NCBI GenBank assembly: GCA_947177885.1
Contig: CAMWWF010000180.1
Coordinates: forward strand, 1 to 6,312
Length of the DNA: 6,312 bases
Direction: 5' to 3'
Source: an uncultured Lachnospiraceae bacterium
GTDB lineage: Bacteria; Bacillota_A; Clostridia; Lachnospirales; Lachnospiraceae
Every line of letters begins with the position of its first letter. Position 1 is the first letter of the stretch. The position numbers were made by a program, and so were the translations under genes. Of the stretch, positions 1 through 5,756 are shown piece by piece. The notes under the pieces were generated by a model. The model searched no databases. It was given only the letters and a program-made list of their open reading frames with translations, and had not been told where the DNA came from.

Positions 1-530
1 CTCATAAGGTATATCTCACCAACGCACTGAAAGCGGATGAGCAGATCGGTACCATTTATAACAATGAGATGTTCACCTGGGTCGAGCCATGGAATGGCAA
101 CGGCTGGGGATATAGCGCCCAGTTGATATGGTTCAGGGCGAGTGATGGTACACCCAAGTATGGATGGATTTCCGCTGCGGAAACAGATAAGGTTCTTGAA
201 ACGAATATTTGTTCCCTGGCCATGTTCACGGAGACGATCAACGGCAAAACCTATTACGGCTTCAAGATGAGGCGTAATGAGGAACTCTATGACAGGGATA
301 CTGGGGAGCTCATTGAGGGAAGACGTGCATATAAGGACAGATGCATATTATGTGAAAGTTCCACGGCCGGACAGAGCCATCCGGGTTGGCTGTCTGTCAT
401 CTTTCTGGAGACGGGTGTCGGAACAGGGAAATATGACAGGATTGTGGATGGGACGAATGCGTTTGTGGATATTGGCTATGACCAGGGATCTACATTTAAT
501 ACCAATGCGTCACTGATCGGATCCCTCTGA
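1..530 (+). CDS. Partial (5'-truncated) two-domain beta-rich protein, family unnamed
   Basis: This reading frame is open from the left edge (first full codon at 3) to a TGA at 528-530, giving 175 visible residues. The ATG at 69 is internal, because homology to the protein at 5757-6254 begins upstream of it. The first part, visible residues 3-57, looks like a small SH3-like barrel (IGTIYNNEMFTW, later a YGWI strand). The second part, about 80-161, is a separate beta-rich domain with FKMRR at 87-91, KYD at 133-135 and a closing segment VDIGYDQGSTFNTNASL at 145-161. The paralogue has matching elements in the same order (LGTLYNGEVFTF, FTLRK, KFD, VTLDYTGGSMFATNFCL). Its layout suggests only about 11 N-terminal residues are missing here. 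I see no membrane segment in the visible part. A signal peptide cannot be excluded, but would not fit if the paralogue's layout holds. Function is unknown; SH3-like folds often bind cell wall or protein ligands, which is only a hint. It converges on the RCC1 lipoprotein gene. Confidence 0.75.
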   Translation, partial: HKVYLTNALKADEQIGTIYNNEMFTWVEPWNGNGWGYSAQLIWFRASDGTPKYGWISAAETDKVLETNICSLAMFTETINGKTYYGFKMRRNEELYDRDTGELIEGRRAYKDRCILCESSTAGQSHPGWLSVIFLETGVGTGKYDRIVDGTNAFVDIGYDQGSTFNTNASLIGSL

Positions 531-581
531 TACAGTGAGAAAAGATATTTGTAATCACTGATTCTGTAGCTGCTCATGGCT

Positions 582-626
582 GGCAGGCATCTACCGGGTT
601 TTTGGGAGTATGCCTGCCGCCTTTTA
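582..626 (+). terminator. Probable intrinsic terminator of the left-edge gene
   Basis: The arms GGCAGGCAT (582-590) and ATGCCTGCC (610-618) form a perfect 9-bp GC-rich stem with a 19-nt loop. On the plus strand this is followed by GCCTTTTATAT. It begins 52 nt after the stop of the left-edge gene. The minus-strand sequence after the stem has no U tract, so it mainly serves the plus-strand gene. The T run is short and the loop long, so strength is uncertain. An alternative small hairpin, CCGCC/GGCGG (617-621 with 630-634), overlaps the right arm. Confidence 0.5.
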
Positions 627-638
627 TATGGCGGAAGC

Positions 639-1748
639 TTATTCTACCACAATCCCCCATTTTTCATATATGTCGTCAGCGCTGTATTGCACGAATTCAA
701 AGGAACAGATCAGTCGTGTGTCATCCACTTCATGGTATCTTGGGATGGGCCACTCCACATTCCCAGCATTGATTCCGCATACCCAGAAGGTGCCATCCGC
801 CTTTTTGATGATGGTGTTTTCCACTTTTTTTGTTTCTTTGTCTTGTAATTTCGTGATGTCGGTGCAGCCGATATCAGCGCTCCGGTTATCGGTCCACACC
901 ATGACGGCGTCCTCTGCCACCTGCCGGGGGGTGCACACGCCATCCACATCGTCAACGCCACAGTTTCCCACGTAGTTTACCCCCCATGTCCACACGGTCC
1001 CGTCACCCAGCAGCGCCGCATGGTTGAAGAATCCACCTGTGACCAGCTGCACGTTTTCCAGGATCTGCGTAGGTTCCTCATAATAAAAGGAGTTTTCATC
1101 GGCATGGCACAACACGCCCCAGGCCCATGCCGTTTTGTCCTCCCTGATGGCAACCACATCGTCCCCTCCGCACCTCGCATAGATGACATCCTCCATGAGC
1201 AGTACCGGTTCGCACACCGTGTACCTGCCGTAGCCATGGTATACCACATAGGAATAAGGGAGGATCTGCAACAGAGCCCCTGTCTCAGTGTTTCCCAGAC
1301 CATACAATTTATGGTCGGCGGTCAGGTAGATGACGAAGTCCTTCACGGAATAATCCACATGGATCACGTTCTCCGCGATCTTCACCGGTTCCGCGTGGAA
1401 ATCCTCATCAGGCGCCTCCAGCCCCAGTTGTCCGTGCATGTTTCGTCCGCTGCCCCACAGGGTTCCCTGGCTGTCTATGTAGAACAGGTTGGAGCTATCA
1501 CCGGTGTTGGTGATGTAATGTTCGGTTATGTCGATACTGATTCTGGCCGGCGGCTCCGTATATTCCGATCCCTTCCATATGTATTCCGACCCTGTTCCCG
1601 TATCGTCAATGACATAATCGCTGGTTTTGGGGAAAAGGGAGACACCGGAACAGGAGACAAGGAAACAGCCCGCAAGTATCAGTAGAGCTCCTGTTCCTGT
1701 CAGTTTTTTTAGGCCCTTTTTATGGATGGTGGATTCTTTCTTTCCCAT
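639..1748 (-). CDS. RCC1-repeat surface lipoprotein
   Basis: A 369-residue predicted lipoprotein built from RCC1-type repeats, the modules of about 50 residues that close into a beta-propeller. In order: a lysine-rich start (residues 1-15), a hydrophobic stretch (16-32) with two possible lipobox cysteines (LAGC at Cys28, LVSC at Cys33), a linker of about 50 residues, then degenerate blades. The blades show as the pattern hydrophobic-x-D-G-T-hydrophobic-W-x-W-G: SQGTLWGSGRNMHGQLG near 93-109, HKLYGLG near 146-152, DKTAWAWG near 204-211, GDGTVWTWGVN near 248-258 and ADGTFWVCG near 317-325. The start at 1748 is preferred over an in-frame ATG at 1802. AGGAGG (minus strand, 1760-1755) lies 6 nt before 1748, whereas the 1802 ATG falls inside the -35 box. 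The protein should be anchored on the outer face of the membrane, where propellers usually bind protein or carbohydrate ligands. The ligand cannot be told. It has its own promoter and no operon partner in the window. Confidence 0.85.
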   Translation of the reverse strand: MGKKESTIHKKGLKKLTGTGALLILAGCFLVSCSGVSLFPKTSDYVIDDTGTGSEYIWKGSEYTEPPARISIDITEHYITNTGDSSNLFYIDSQGTLWGSGRNMHGQLGLEAPDEDFHAEPVKIAENVIHVDYSVKDFVIYLTADHKLYGLGNTETGALLQILPYSYVVYHGYGRYTVCEPVLLMEDVIYARCGGDDVVAIREDKTAWAWGVLCHADENSFYYEEPTQILENVQLVTGGFFNHAALLGDGTVWTWGVNYVGNCGVDDVDGVCTPRQVAEDAVMVWTDNRSADIGCTDITKLQDKETKKVENTIIKKADGTFWVCGINAGNVEWPIPRYHEVDDTRLICSFEFVQYSADDIYEKWGIVVE

Positions 1749-1773
1749 GGGCTTCCTCCTTCCTGTAGTCTTG

Positions 1774-1802
1774 ATTATAACGTACTTACTGCTCCGCTTC
1801 AA
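1774..1802 (-). promoter_or_regulatory. Sigma-A type promoter of the RCC1 lipoprotein gene
   Basis: On the minus strand, TTGAAG (1802-1797) is followed by exactly 17 nt and then a perfect TATAAT (1779-1774). Transcription should start near 1767, giving a leader of roughly 19 nt before the ATG at 1748, with AGGAGG inside it. A second TATAAT on the same strand (1810-1805) has no matching -35 box. The near-consensus match suggests housekeeping expression. Confidence 0.8.
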
Positions 1803-1895
1803 GCATTATACATGGACTGCCTCCGTTATGGCATAGGCGCGTCAGATAAGGAGGGAACAGATCATATCGGGCATGTTTGGAATCGTAAAAGATAG

Positions 1896-2045
1896 AACCG
1901 AAAAAGTATGAGACAGATGGAATCAGGGGATTCCGACAGGATCGTGATTGCAAGCTGCGAAATCGGAGGCAGACAGTATTATGACACGCACATCTATAAG
2001 TGGTCGGGTGAAAGCTATGTGATAGACGGAACAATGTCGGAATAA
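1896..2045 (+). pseudogene. Decayed gene fragment A (3' end of an unknown protein)
   Basis: One open stretch of about 50 codons ends in TAA at 2043-2045. Its first ATG is at 1908, with no good ribosome binding site. Protein-like composition is clear from about 1920 on (DRIVIASCEIGGRQYYDTH, then IYKWSGESYVIDGTMSE), resembling the alternating beta-strand C-terminus of a larger protein. Just upstream, in another frame, ATG 1873 gives only 12 residues and stops at 1909-1911, overlapping ATG 1908. I read this as the surviving 3' end of an older gene, broken by frameshift or deletion. A genuine 45-residue gene from ATG 1908 is possible but unlikely. I do not recognise the family. Confidence 0.4.
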
Positions 2046-2065
2046 TTAAGTGCCCTATATTCTGA

Positions 2066-2222
2066 TATGGAAGAATTTCCTGTTTTGCAGATTATAGAAA
2101 CGCCATACAACTAAGCAAGACACCAAAGGACATGATATTTTATATTGCTCCATTTGACGATGGATAAGAAAACCATCAGCAATGTGCAGGTTATCACTGG
2201 TGGTATTCTTACAAAAAAATAA
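2066..2222 (+). pseudogene. Decayed gene fragment B, frameshifted
   Basis: Two short protein-like stretches in different frames overlap here. The first (frame of 2066, stop TAA 2165-2167) ends in KTPKDMIFYIAPFDDG. The second starts at ATG 2160, inside the last codons of the first, and reads MDKKTISNVQVITGGILTKK to TAA 2220-2222. Joining them by a single small indel near 2160 would give one continuous C-terminus, so this looks like a frameshifted relic. Neither piece has a ribosome binding site or a credible start. The family is not recognised. The relic lies just upstream of the cell-wall hydrolase and may be what remains of an earlier neighbour. Confidence 0.35.
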
Positions 2223-2235
2223 TTTTAAGTTTACA

Positions 2236-2264
2236 TTTTCAAAGAAGTTCCCTTTTTATATATT
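2236..2264 (+). promoter_or_regulatory. Candidate promoter of the NlpC/P60 hydrolase
   Basis: TTTTCA (2236-2241), a 17-nt spacer and TATATT (2259-2264) form a plausible sigma-A promoter 41 nt before the ATG. The -35 box is a weak match. A TTTACA at 2230-2235 is a better -35 sequence but is badly spaced from this -10. The -10 overlaps the left arm of an inverted repeat described separately. Confidence 0.45.
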
Positions 2265-2284
2265 GAATCTTCAAATTCAATATA
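2259..2284. promoter_or_regulatory. Perfect 10-bp inverted repeat, operator or leader hairpin
   Basis: TATATTGAAT (2259-2268) and ATTCAATATA (2275-2284) are exact reverse complements separated by 6 nt. The left arm covers the candidate -10 box and the right arm ends 6 nt before the AGGAG ribosome binding site (2291-2295). A dimeric repressor bound here would block the promoter. Only the right arm and loop would be fully transcribed, which favours a DNA operator over an RNA hairpin if the promoter call is right. The arms are AT-rich, so stability as a hairpin is modest. Confidence 0.5.
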
Positions 2285-2304
2285 CAGAAAAGGAGAAAGA
2301 TAAA

Positions 2305-3060
2305 ATGGCAAGTTATGACAACACACGTTACACTTACGCACAGGTATTGGCAGGACAGGGGTATTACATGAAGGATGATGAGCTACGGGCTGCTCCAGGG
2401 GTAAAGGCCATGCAGACGAAGCTGAATGCAGCAGGCTATACTTGTGGTACTCCTGATGGTAAATTTGGATCCAATACAGATACAGCTGTCAGTAATTTCC
2501 AAAGAAATCAGAAAGATCTTTTGGTTGATGGCAGAGCTGGAAAAAAAACACTCACTCGTCTGGACGCAGTTACATTTGGAGATAGTAGTGCGGGCAATGC
2601 AGACACGATACGGAATAATATCGTCAGTGAGGCTGAATACTGGATCGGAAGGATCCCTTATTGCATTGACACTGTGGTTACAACGCAGGTTCTGGACAGG
2701 AACGATCCTCCTAAATATATGGATTGTTCTGATTTCTCATCTTCAGTGTATCTTACTGTTTTGGGGATTGACATCGGACCTAATACATCCACGCAGATCG
2801 GCAGGGGAGTGGCTGTATCTGCCGATTCCATGAAACCCGGTGATCTGATTCTTTTTGACTGGAATGGCAATGGAGCACCCAGTCATGTTGGAATTTGCTC
2901 TAAGGCCGGTGAAATGATCCATGAACATGGTACCAATAGTGATCCAAACAATCTGAAGTCCGATCAGAAGATTGAAAGAAGGAATCTGACAAAGTACTAT
3001 ACAAACCATATTCTTGCAGTCCGCAGGATTATCCAGGATGACGGAAGCATCGTAAATTAG
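2305..3060 (+). CDS. Leaderless peptidoglycan hydrolase: PG-binding domain plus NlpC/P60 peptidase
   Basis: A 251-residue predicted cell-wall endopeptidase. After a short N-terminal segment, residues 32-88 form a peptidoglycan-binding (PG_binding_1-like) helical domain (GVKAMQTKLNAAGY, PDGKFGSNT, AVSNFQ, LLVDGRAGKKT). Residues about 102-241 form an NlpC/P60 domain, a papain-like fold that usually cuts stem-peptide bonds such as D-Glu to diamino acid. The nucleophile is Cys141 in MDCSDFSS, the base is His194 in PSHVGI, and the third polar residue is probably His206 in MIHEHG. The His-His spacing of 12 equals that of E. coli MepS as I recall it. The usual DCSGF glycine is Asp143 here. The start at 2305 has AGGAG (2291-2295) 9 nt upstream; an ATG at 2182 only extends into the relic region. 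No signal peptide or membrane segment is visible, which is typical of phage-type endolysins and injected effectors rather than housekeeping autolysins. It is a single-gene unit with a strong terminator. Confidence 0.88.
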   Translation: MASYDNTRYTYAQVLAGQGYYMKDDELRAAPGVKAMQTKLNAAGYTCGTPDGKFGSNTDTAVSNFQRNQKDLLVDGRAGKKTLTRLDAVTFGDSSAGNADTIRNNIVSEAEYWIGRIPYCIDTVVTTQVLDRNDPPKYMDCSDFSSSVYLTVLGIDIGPNTSTQIGRGVAVSADSMKPGDLILFDWNGNGAPSHVGICSKAGEMIHEHGTNSDPNNLKSDQKIERRNLTKYYTNHILAVRRIIQDDGSIVN

Positions 3061-3184
3061 TAAGTCAATGCAAATGCTATTATAAAGCGATGAATTGATC
3101 AATATGAAATGATCGTTCTATCGTATTTATGAAAGTGGCAGAACTTGTACATAAGAGAATTGAAACTACAGTGCATTAAAAAAG
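3061..3184. other. Short gap between hydrolase stop and its terminator
   Basis: Nothing convincing is present. The longest codon run with a start is ATG 3129 to TAA 3177-3179 (MKVAELVHKRIETTVH, 16 residues), with no ribosome binding site. I treat the stretch as the 3' untranslated region of the hydrolase transcript. Confidence 0.4.
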
Positions 3185-3222
3185 AAAAATCGCTGAGACC
3201 GCAGGACTTCAGCGATTTTTTA
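3185..3222 (+). terminator. Strong intrinsic terminator after the hydrolase gene
   Basis: AAAAATCGCTGA (3185-3196) pairs perfectly with TCAGCGATTTTT (3209-3220) across a 12-nt loop. A run of six T residues (3216-3221) closes the right arm. The A-rich left flank makes it potentially bidirectional, but no minus-strand gene needs it here. It separates the hydrolase from the sigma factor operon. Confidence 0.85.
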
Positions 3223-3514
3223 TATAACCGATAAACAGCACCAGTAGTATTAAATCAACACATTGGAAATTGAAAACAGATTAATATGTCTGATCTGGTA
3301 TTGATCTATTGTGAAGTTAAATTTTTCCGAAAAGTATGAAAATCCTGATTCCTCAGATATGCATGTTTTTATAAAATAGACATAAATGGCGATGATACAT
3401 TTGATTATATACTAAAAATCTTATAAAATAAATTTATAAAATTTTGTCCATTAGTAATTATTTTCCTACTTTATAGACATAGGGGTACTTCGGGAGAAAA
3501 CAGGAGGCAGCAGC
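3223..3514. other. AT-rich intergenic region upstream of the sigma operon
   Basis: No gene is supported here; the longest plus-strand run checked, from ATG 3286, is 17 codons. By eye the stretch from 3360 to 3475 is very AT-rich. It holds a 7-bp inverted repeat, TTATAAA/TTTATAA (3421-3427 and 3433-3439, 5-nt spacer), and two copies of ATAGACATA (3376-3384 and 3473-3481). A weak promoter, TTGTCC (3444-3449), 17 nt, TACTTT (3467-3472), is the best-placed candidate for the operon. A TATACT at 3408-3413 lacks a -35 box. I did not see a clear ECF-type AAC/GTC promoter. Confidence 0.4.
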
Positions 3515-4063
3515 ATGGAAGACCTGGAGATTGTGGAACTGTACTTTGAACGATCAGAGATGGCAATCCGTGAAACAGAAAAGAAGTATAATGCCTTTTT
3601 GCGTCAGGTGGCTTACAACATACTCAGAAGTATTTATGACACGGAAGAAGTGGTCAACGACACCTATATGGGGGCATGGAACGCAATTCCGCCCACCAGA
3701 CCCAACAGCCTGAAACATTTTTTATCCCGCATTGCTAGGAACCTGTCCTTTGACCGGCTGGATTACCGGAATGCGGGAAAGCGTCACGCCCTGTTTGTGG
3801 AAATGGATGAGTGTATCCCGGATGATAAAAGTGATCCGGAGATCCTGTGGGAAGCCAGGGAGATTGGCGCGGTGATCAACCGGTTCTTGGGAACTCTTGA
3901 TGACACAAGCTGCGCTGTCTTTCTGGCACGGTATTACTATTCTTATTCCGTGGGAGAAATATCCAGACAATATTCGCTTTCTGCCCGAAGGATAAAGTAC
4001 TTACTGTCCAAAACCAGAAGCGCACTAAGGGACTGTCTGGAAAGGGAAGGGGTGGCCATATGA
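3515..4063 (+). CDS. ECF-like sigma-70 family RNA polymerase sigma factor
   Basis: A 182-residue sigma factor of the small two-domain type with only regions 2 and 4. Region 2 spans about residues 24-90: EEVVNDTYMGAWNAIPP (44-60) corresponds to the core-binding and melting part, and FLSRIARNLSFDRL (69-82) to the -10 recognition helix. An acidic linker follows (96-113). Region 4 spans about 118-175, with the helix-turn-helix in SVGEISRQYSLSARRIKYLL (145-164) that would read the -35 element. Length and layout match ECF factors. AGGAGG (3502-3507) lies 7 nt before the ATG. The stop overlaps the next gene's start by 4 nt (ATGA), so the two are translationally coupled, as is usual for a sigma factor and its membrane-bound inhibitor. 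It should direct RNA polymerase to a small regulon in response to a surface signal. The signal and regulon are unknown; autoregulation is common in the family but no promoter pair is evident here. Confidence 0.9.
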   Translation: MEDLEIVELYFERSEMAIRETEKKYNAFLRQVAYNILRSIYDTEEVVNDTYMGAWNAIPPTRPNSLKHFLSRIARNLSFDRLDYRNAGKRHALFVEMDECIPDDKSDPEILWEAREIGAVINRFLGTLDDTSCAVFLARYYYSYSVGEISRQYSLSARRIKYLLSKTRSALRDCLEREGVAI

Positions 4064-5688
4064 ACAGGGACAGGAGGGCTGCCCGGTTAAACGAGGCTTT
4101 CCAGTATGTGGATGATGTATTCTTGGATCTTGTGGAGAAGGAACGGGAAACAGGCCGCCGGAGGTATGTGAGGAAGCTCAGGGCATTTCTGGGTACAGCT
4201 GCAGCCTGTGTCTGCCTGGCGGTCTTGCTGCCTGGGGCAGCATTGGCATACAACTGGTTCGGGCTGAGAGAGCTTATCATGCCAAAGGAAGATGACGGGT
4301 ATGTTTCCCTGACTTTAAGTGAGTATACCGGGAAACCGGAAGTTGCAGCCTTAAGGGAATGGAAACAGTTTTTGGCGGGATATGACGCCGATGCGGCATT
4401 ATACGCAGAAGCAGTCAAAGAGGGCTTTTCCACAGAGGGCAGGGAAGACCTGGAGTTATACGGTGTATACAGCCGTGAAATGGGAGAGACTCTGGATAAG
4501 ATCGCAGAAAAGTATGGGTTAACGCTGCATACGCACATGGAGTATATAAGCGAAGAGGAACTGGAAAGCCTGGCAGGCGGGAGCTTCCTGGAAGAAGTCA
4601 ATGTAGAAAACGGCCGTGTCTATGAAAATGGTTCCTTCCATTTTATGGGAGCAACGGAGCTGGACGGCATCGGGGCAGTATTTTTCCGGTTCAGCTGTGC
4701 GGCAAAGGGCACCCTTGATGAAGACATACCATATATGGGACACCGGGATGGCTATGTGGAGTGGCAGTATGAAACGGCGGGCGGGGAATCTGTCCGGCTG
4801 GGACTGGGGACATATGACACCTGGATCCTGAAGGAATCTGCTGACCGTTTTATCATTGTGGATATGCCATATGGAAGCCATCATGGCATAACGGAGGAAA
4901 ACGTACAGGAGATGGCGGAGAAGATTGATTTCGGGATGCTGGTGGATATGCAGCTGCCGGAGATCAGCAGTGATATCCCTGTCCCAAATGATGCAGTGAT
5001 ATCCCTGTCCGGCTATATGGACAGTCCGGAAACACAGGCATTCGTTGAATGGCAGGAGTTCCTGGCACATTATGATACGGATCATAAGATCGCCGATGAA
5101 CTTGGAAACAGTGTGTTTGCTGTGGAAGGCAGGGAGGACTGGGGGCAGTATACCGTTTACTCTTATGAGATGGGGGAAAAGCTGGATGAAATTGTGGAAA
5201 AGTACGGGCTGAAGCTTCATACGGAACTTGATGTTGTGATCGGGGATGACTTTATAGACCAGGTGGGCGGATGCTTTATGGACAGGGAAGTCCTGGCAGT
5301 GGCGGCATATATCTATGAGGATGGATACTTTGGTTTTGATGGTGATGTGGAACTGTCAGGATGCGGTATGACAGGTTTCCAGTTTACCCGTTCCGCAAAG
5401 GGGACATTCAATGAAGTAATGCTGCCCATCAGGCAGGTGGACGATTTTACGGAGTGGCAGTATATCACCGCCTGTGGAGAGCCGGTTATTCTGGCTCTGG
5501 GACCGAGTAAGGCACTGGTCCTTGCCGACTTTGAGGAATGTTTTGTTACCGTCAATGTGCTGCGCGGAAGGGAGGAGGGGATGACAAAGGAGGATCTGCA
5601 GGAGCTGGCGGACAAAATTGATTTCAGGATCCTCAAAGATGTGAGGGCGCCTGATATGGGAGCGATACGGAGTGAAGAAGACAACTGA
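4060..5688 (+). CDS. Probable membrane anti-sigma factor with duplicated extracellular domain
   Basis: A 542-residue single-pass membrane protein coupled to the sigma factor gene. Residues 1-41 are charged and cytoplasmic, with RAARLNEAFQYVDDVFLDLV (6-25) as a likely sigma-contacting helix. Residues 42-64 form the one hydrophobic segment (AFLGTAAACVCLAVLLPGAA, then LAY). The rest should lie outside. It consists of two homologous units, about 82-300 and 313-531, joined by a short proline-containing linker. Paired motifs include REWKQFLAGYD with VEWQEFLAHYD, EGREDLELYGVYSREMGETLDKI with a matching segment ending YSYEMGEKLDEI, EKYGLTLHT with EKYGLKLHT, AAKGTLDE with SAKGTFNE, and AEKIDFGML with ADKIDFRIL. 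I recall single units of this type in Lachnospiraceae proteins beside sigma factors, but cannot name the domain. Topology and coupling support an anti-sigma or signal-sensing role. No zinc-binding HxxxCxxC motif is present, so it is not a classical ZAS anti-sigma factor. Confidence 0.75.
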   Translation: MNRDRRAARLNEAFQYVDDVFLDLVEKERETGRRRYVRKLRAFLGTAAACVCLAVLLPGAALAYNWFGLRELIMPKEDDGYVSLTLSEYTGKPEVAALREWKQFLAGYDADAALYAEAVKEGFSTEGREDLELYGVYSREMGETLDKIAEKYGLTLHTHMEYISEEELESLAGGSFLEEVNVENGRVYENGSFHFMGATELDGIGAVFFRFSCAAKGTLDEDIPYMGHRDGYVEWQYETAGGESVRLGLGTYDTWILKESADRFIIVDMPYGSHHGITEENVQEMAEKIDFGMLVDMQLPEISSDIPVPNDAVISLSGYMDSPETQAFVEWQEFLAHYDTDHKIADELGNSVFAVEGREDWGQYTVYSYEMGEKLDEIVEKYGLKLHTELDVVIGDDFIDQVGGCFMDREVLAVAAYIYEDGYFGFDGDVELSGCGMTGFQFTRSAKGTFNEVMLPIRQVDDFTEWQYITACGEPVILALGPSKALVLADFEECFVTVNVLRGREEGMTKEDLQELADKIDFRILKDVRAPDMGAIRSEEDN

Positions 5689-5693
5689 AAGAA

Positions 5694-5716
5694 GGACTGT
5701 CATCTTGTGACAGCCC
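5694..5716 (-). terminator. Hairpin terminator between convergent genes
   Basis: The arms GGACTGTCA (5694-5702) and TGACAGCCC (5708-5716) pair across a 5-nt loop. Read on the minus strand the stem is 9 bp with one G-U pair and is followed by TTCTTTC, a modest U-rich tail, so it best serves the gene at 5757-6254. On the plus strand one A-C mismatch weakens the stem and no T run follows. It may still help end the sigma operon, whose stop is 6 nt away. Confidence 0.6.
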
Positions 5717-5756
5717 TTGGAAAGGTCACTGAACTTTCAAAACAGATCGGCTGCTG

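Noticed and set aside
1020..1685. 221-codon plus-strand open frame across the RCC1 gene
   Set aside because: It lies antisense to a gene with a clear lipobox, repeats, promoter and ribosome binding site, and its translation has no recognisable domain.
1749..1802. Longer RCC1 protein starting at ATG 1802
   Set aside because: That ATG sits within the -35 box and upstream of TATAAT, and the AGGAGG site serves the ATG at 1748.
1786..2034. 82-codon minus-strand open frame upstream of the RCC1 gene
   Set aside because: It overlaps the RCC1 promoter and the opposite strand of fragment A, and its residues show no protein-like pattern.
2182..2304. N-terminal extension of the hydrolase from ATG 2182
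   Set aside because: The extension overlaps relic sequence, the promoter and the inverted repeat, while ATG 2305 has a well-spaced ribosome binding site and matches the domain start.
3286..3339. Small plus-strand peptide of 17 residues
   Set aside because: It has no ribosome binding site and a length expected by chance in an AT-rich intergenic region.
3876..4601. 241-codon minus-strand open frame
   Set aside because: It is antisense across the sigma and anti-sigma genes, is rich in serine and proline from reversed codons, and has no domain signal.
4519..5220. 233-codon minus-strand open frame
   Set aside because: It is a shadow of the duplicated-domain membrane protein, which has strong internal repeat evidence.
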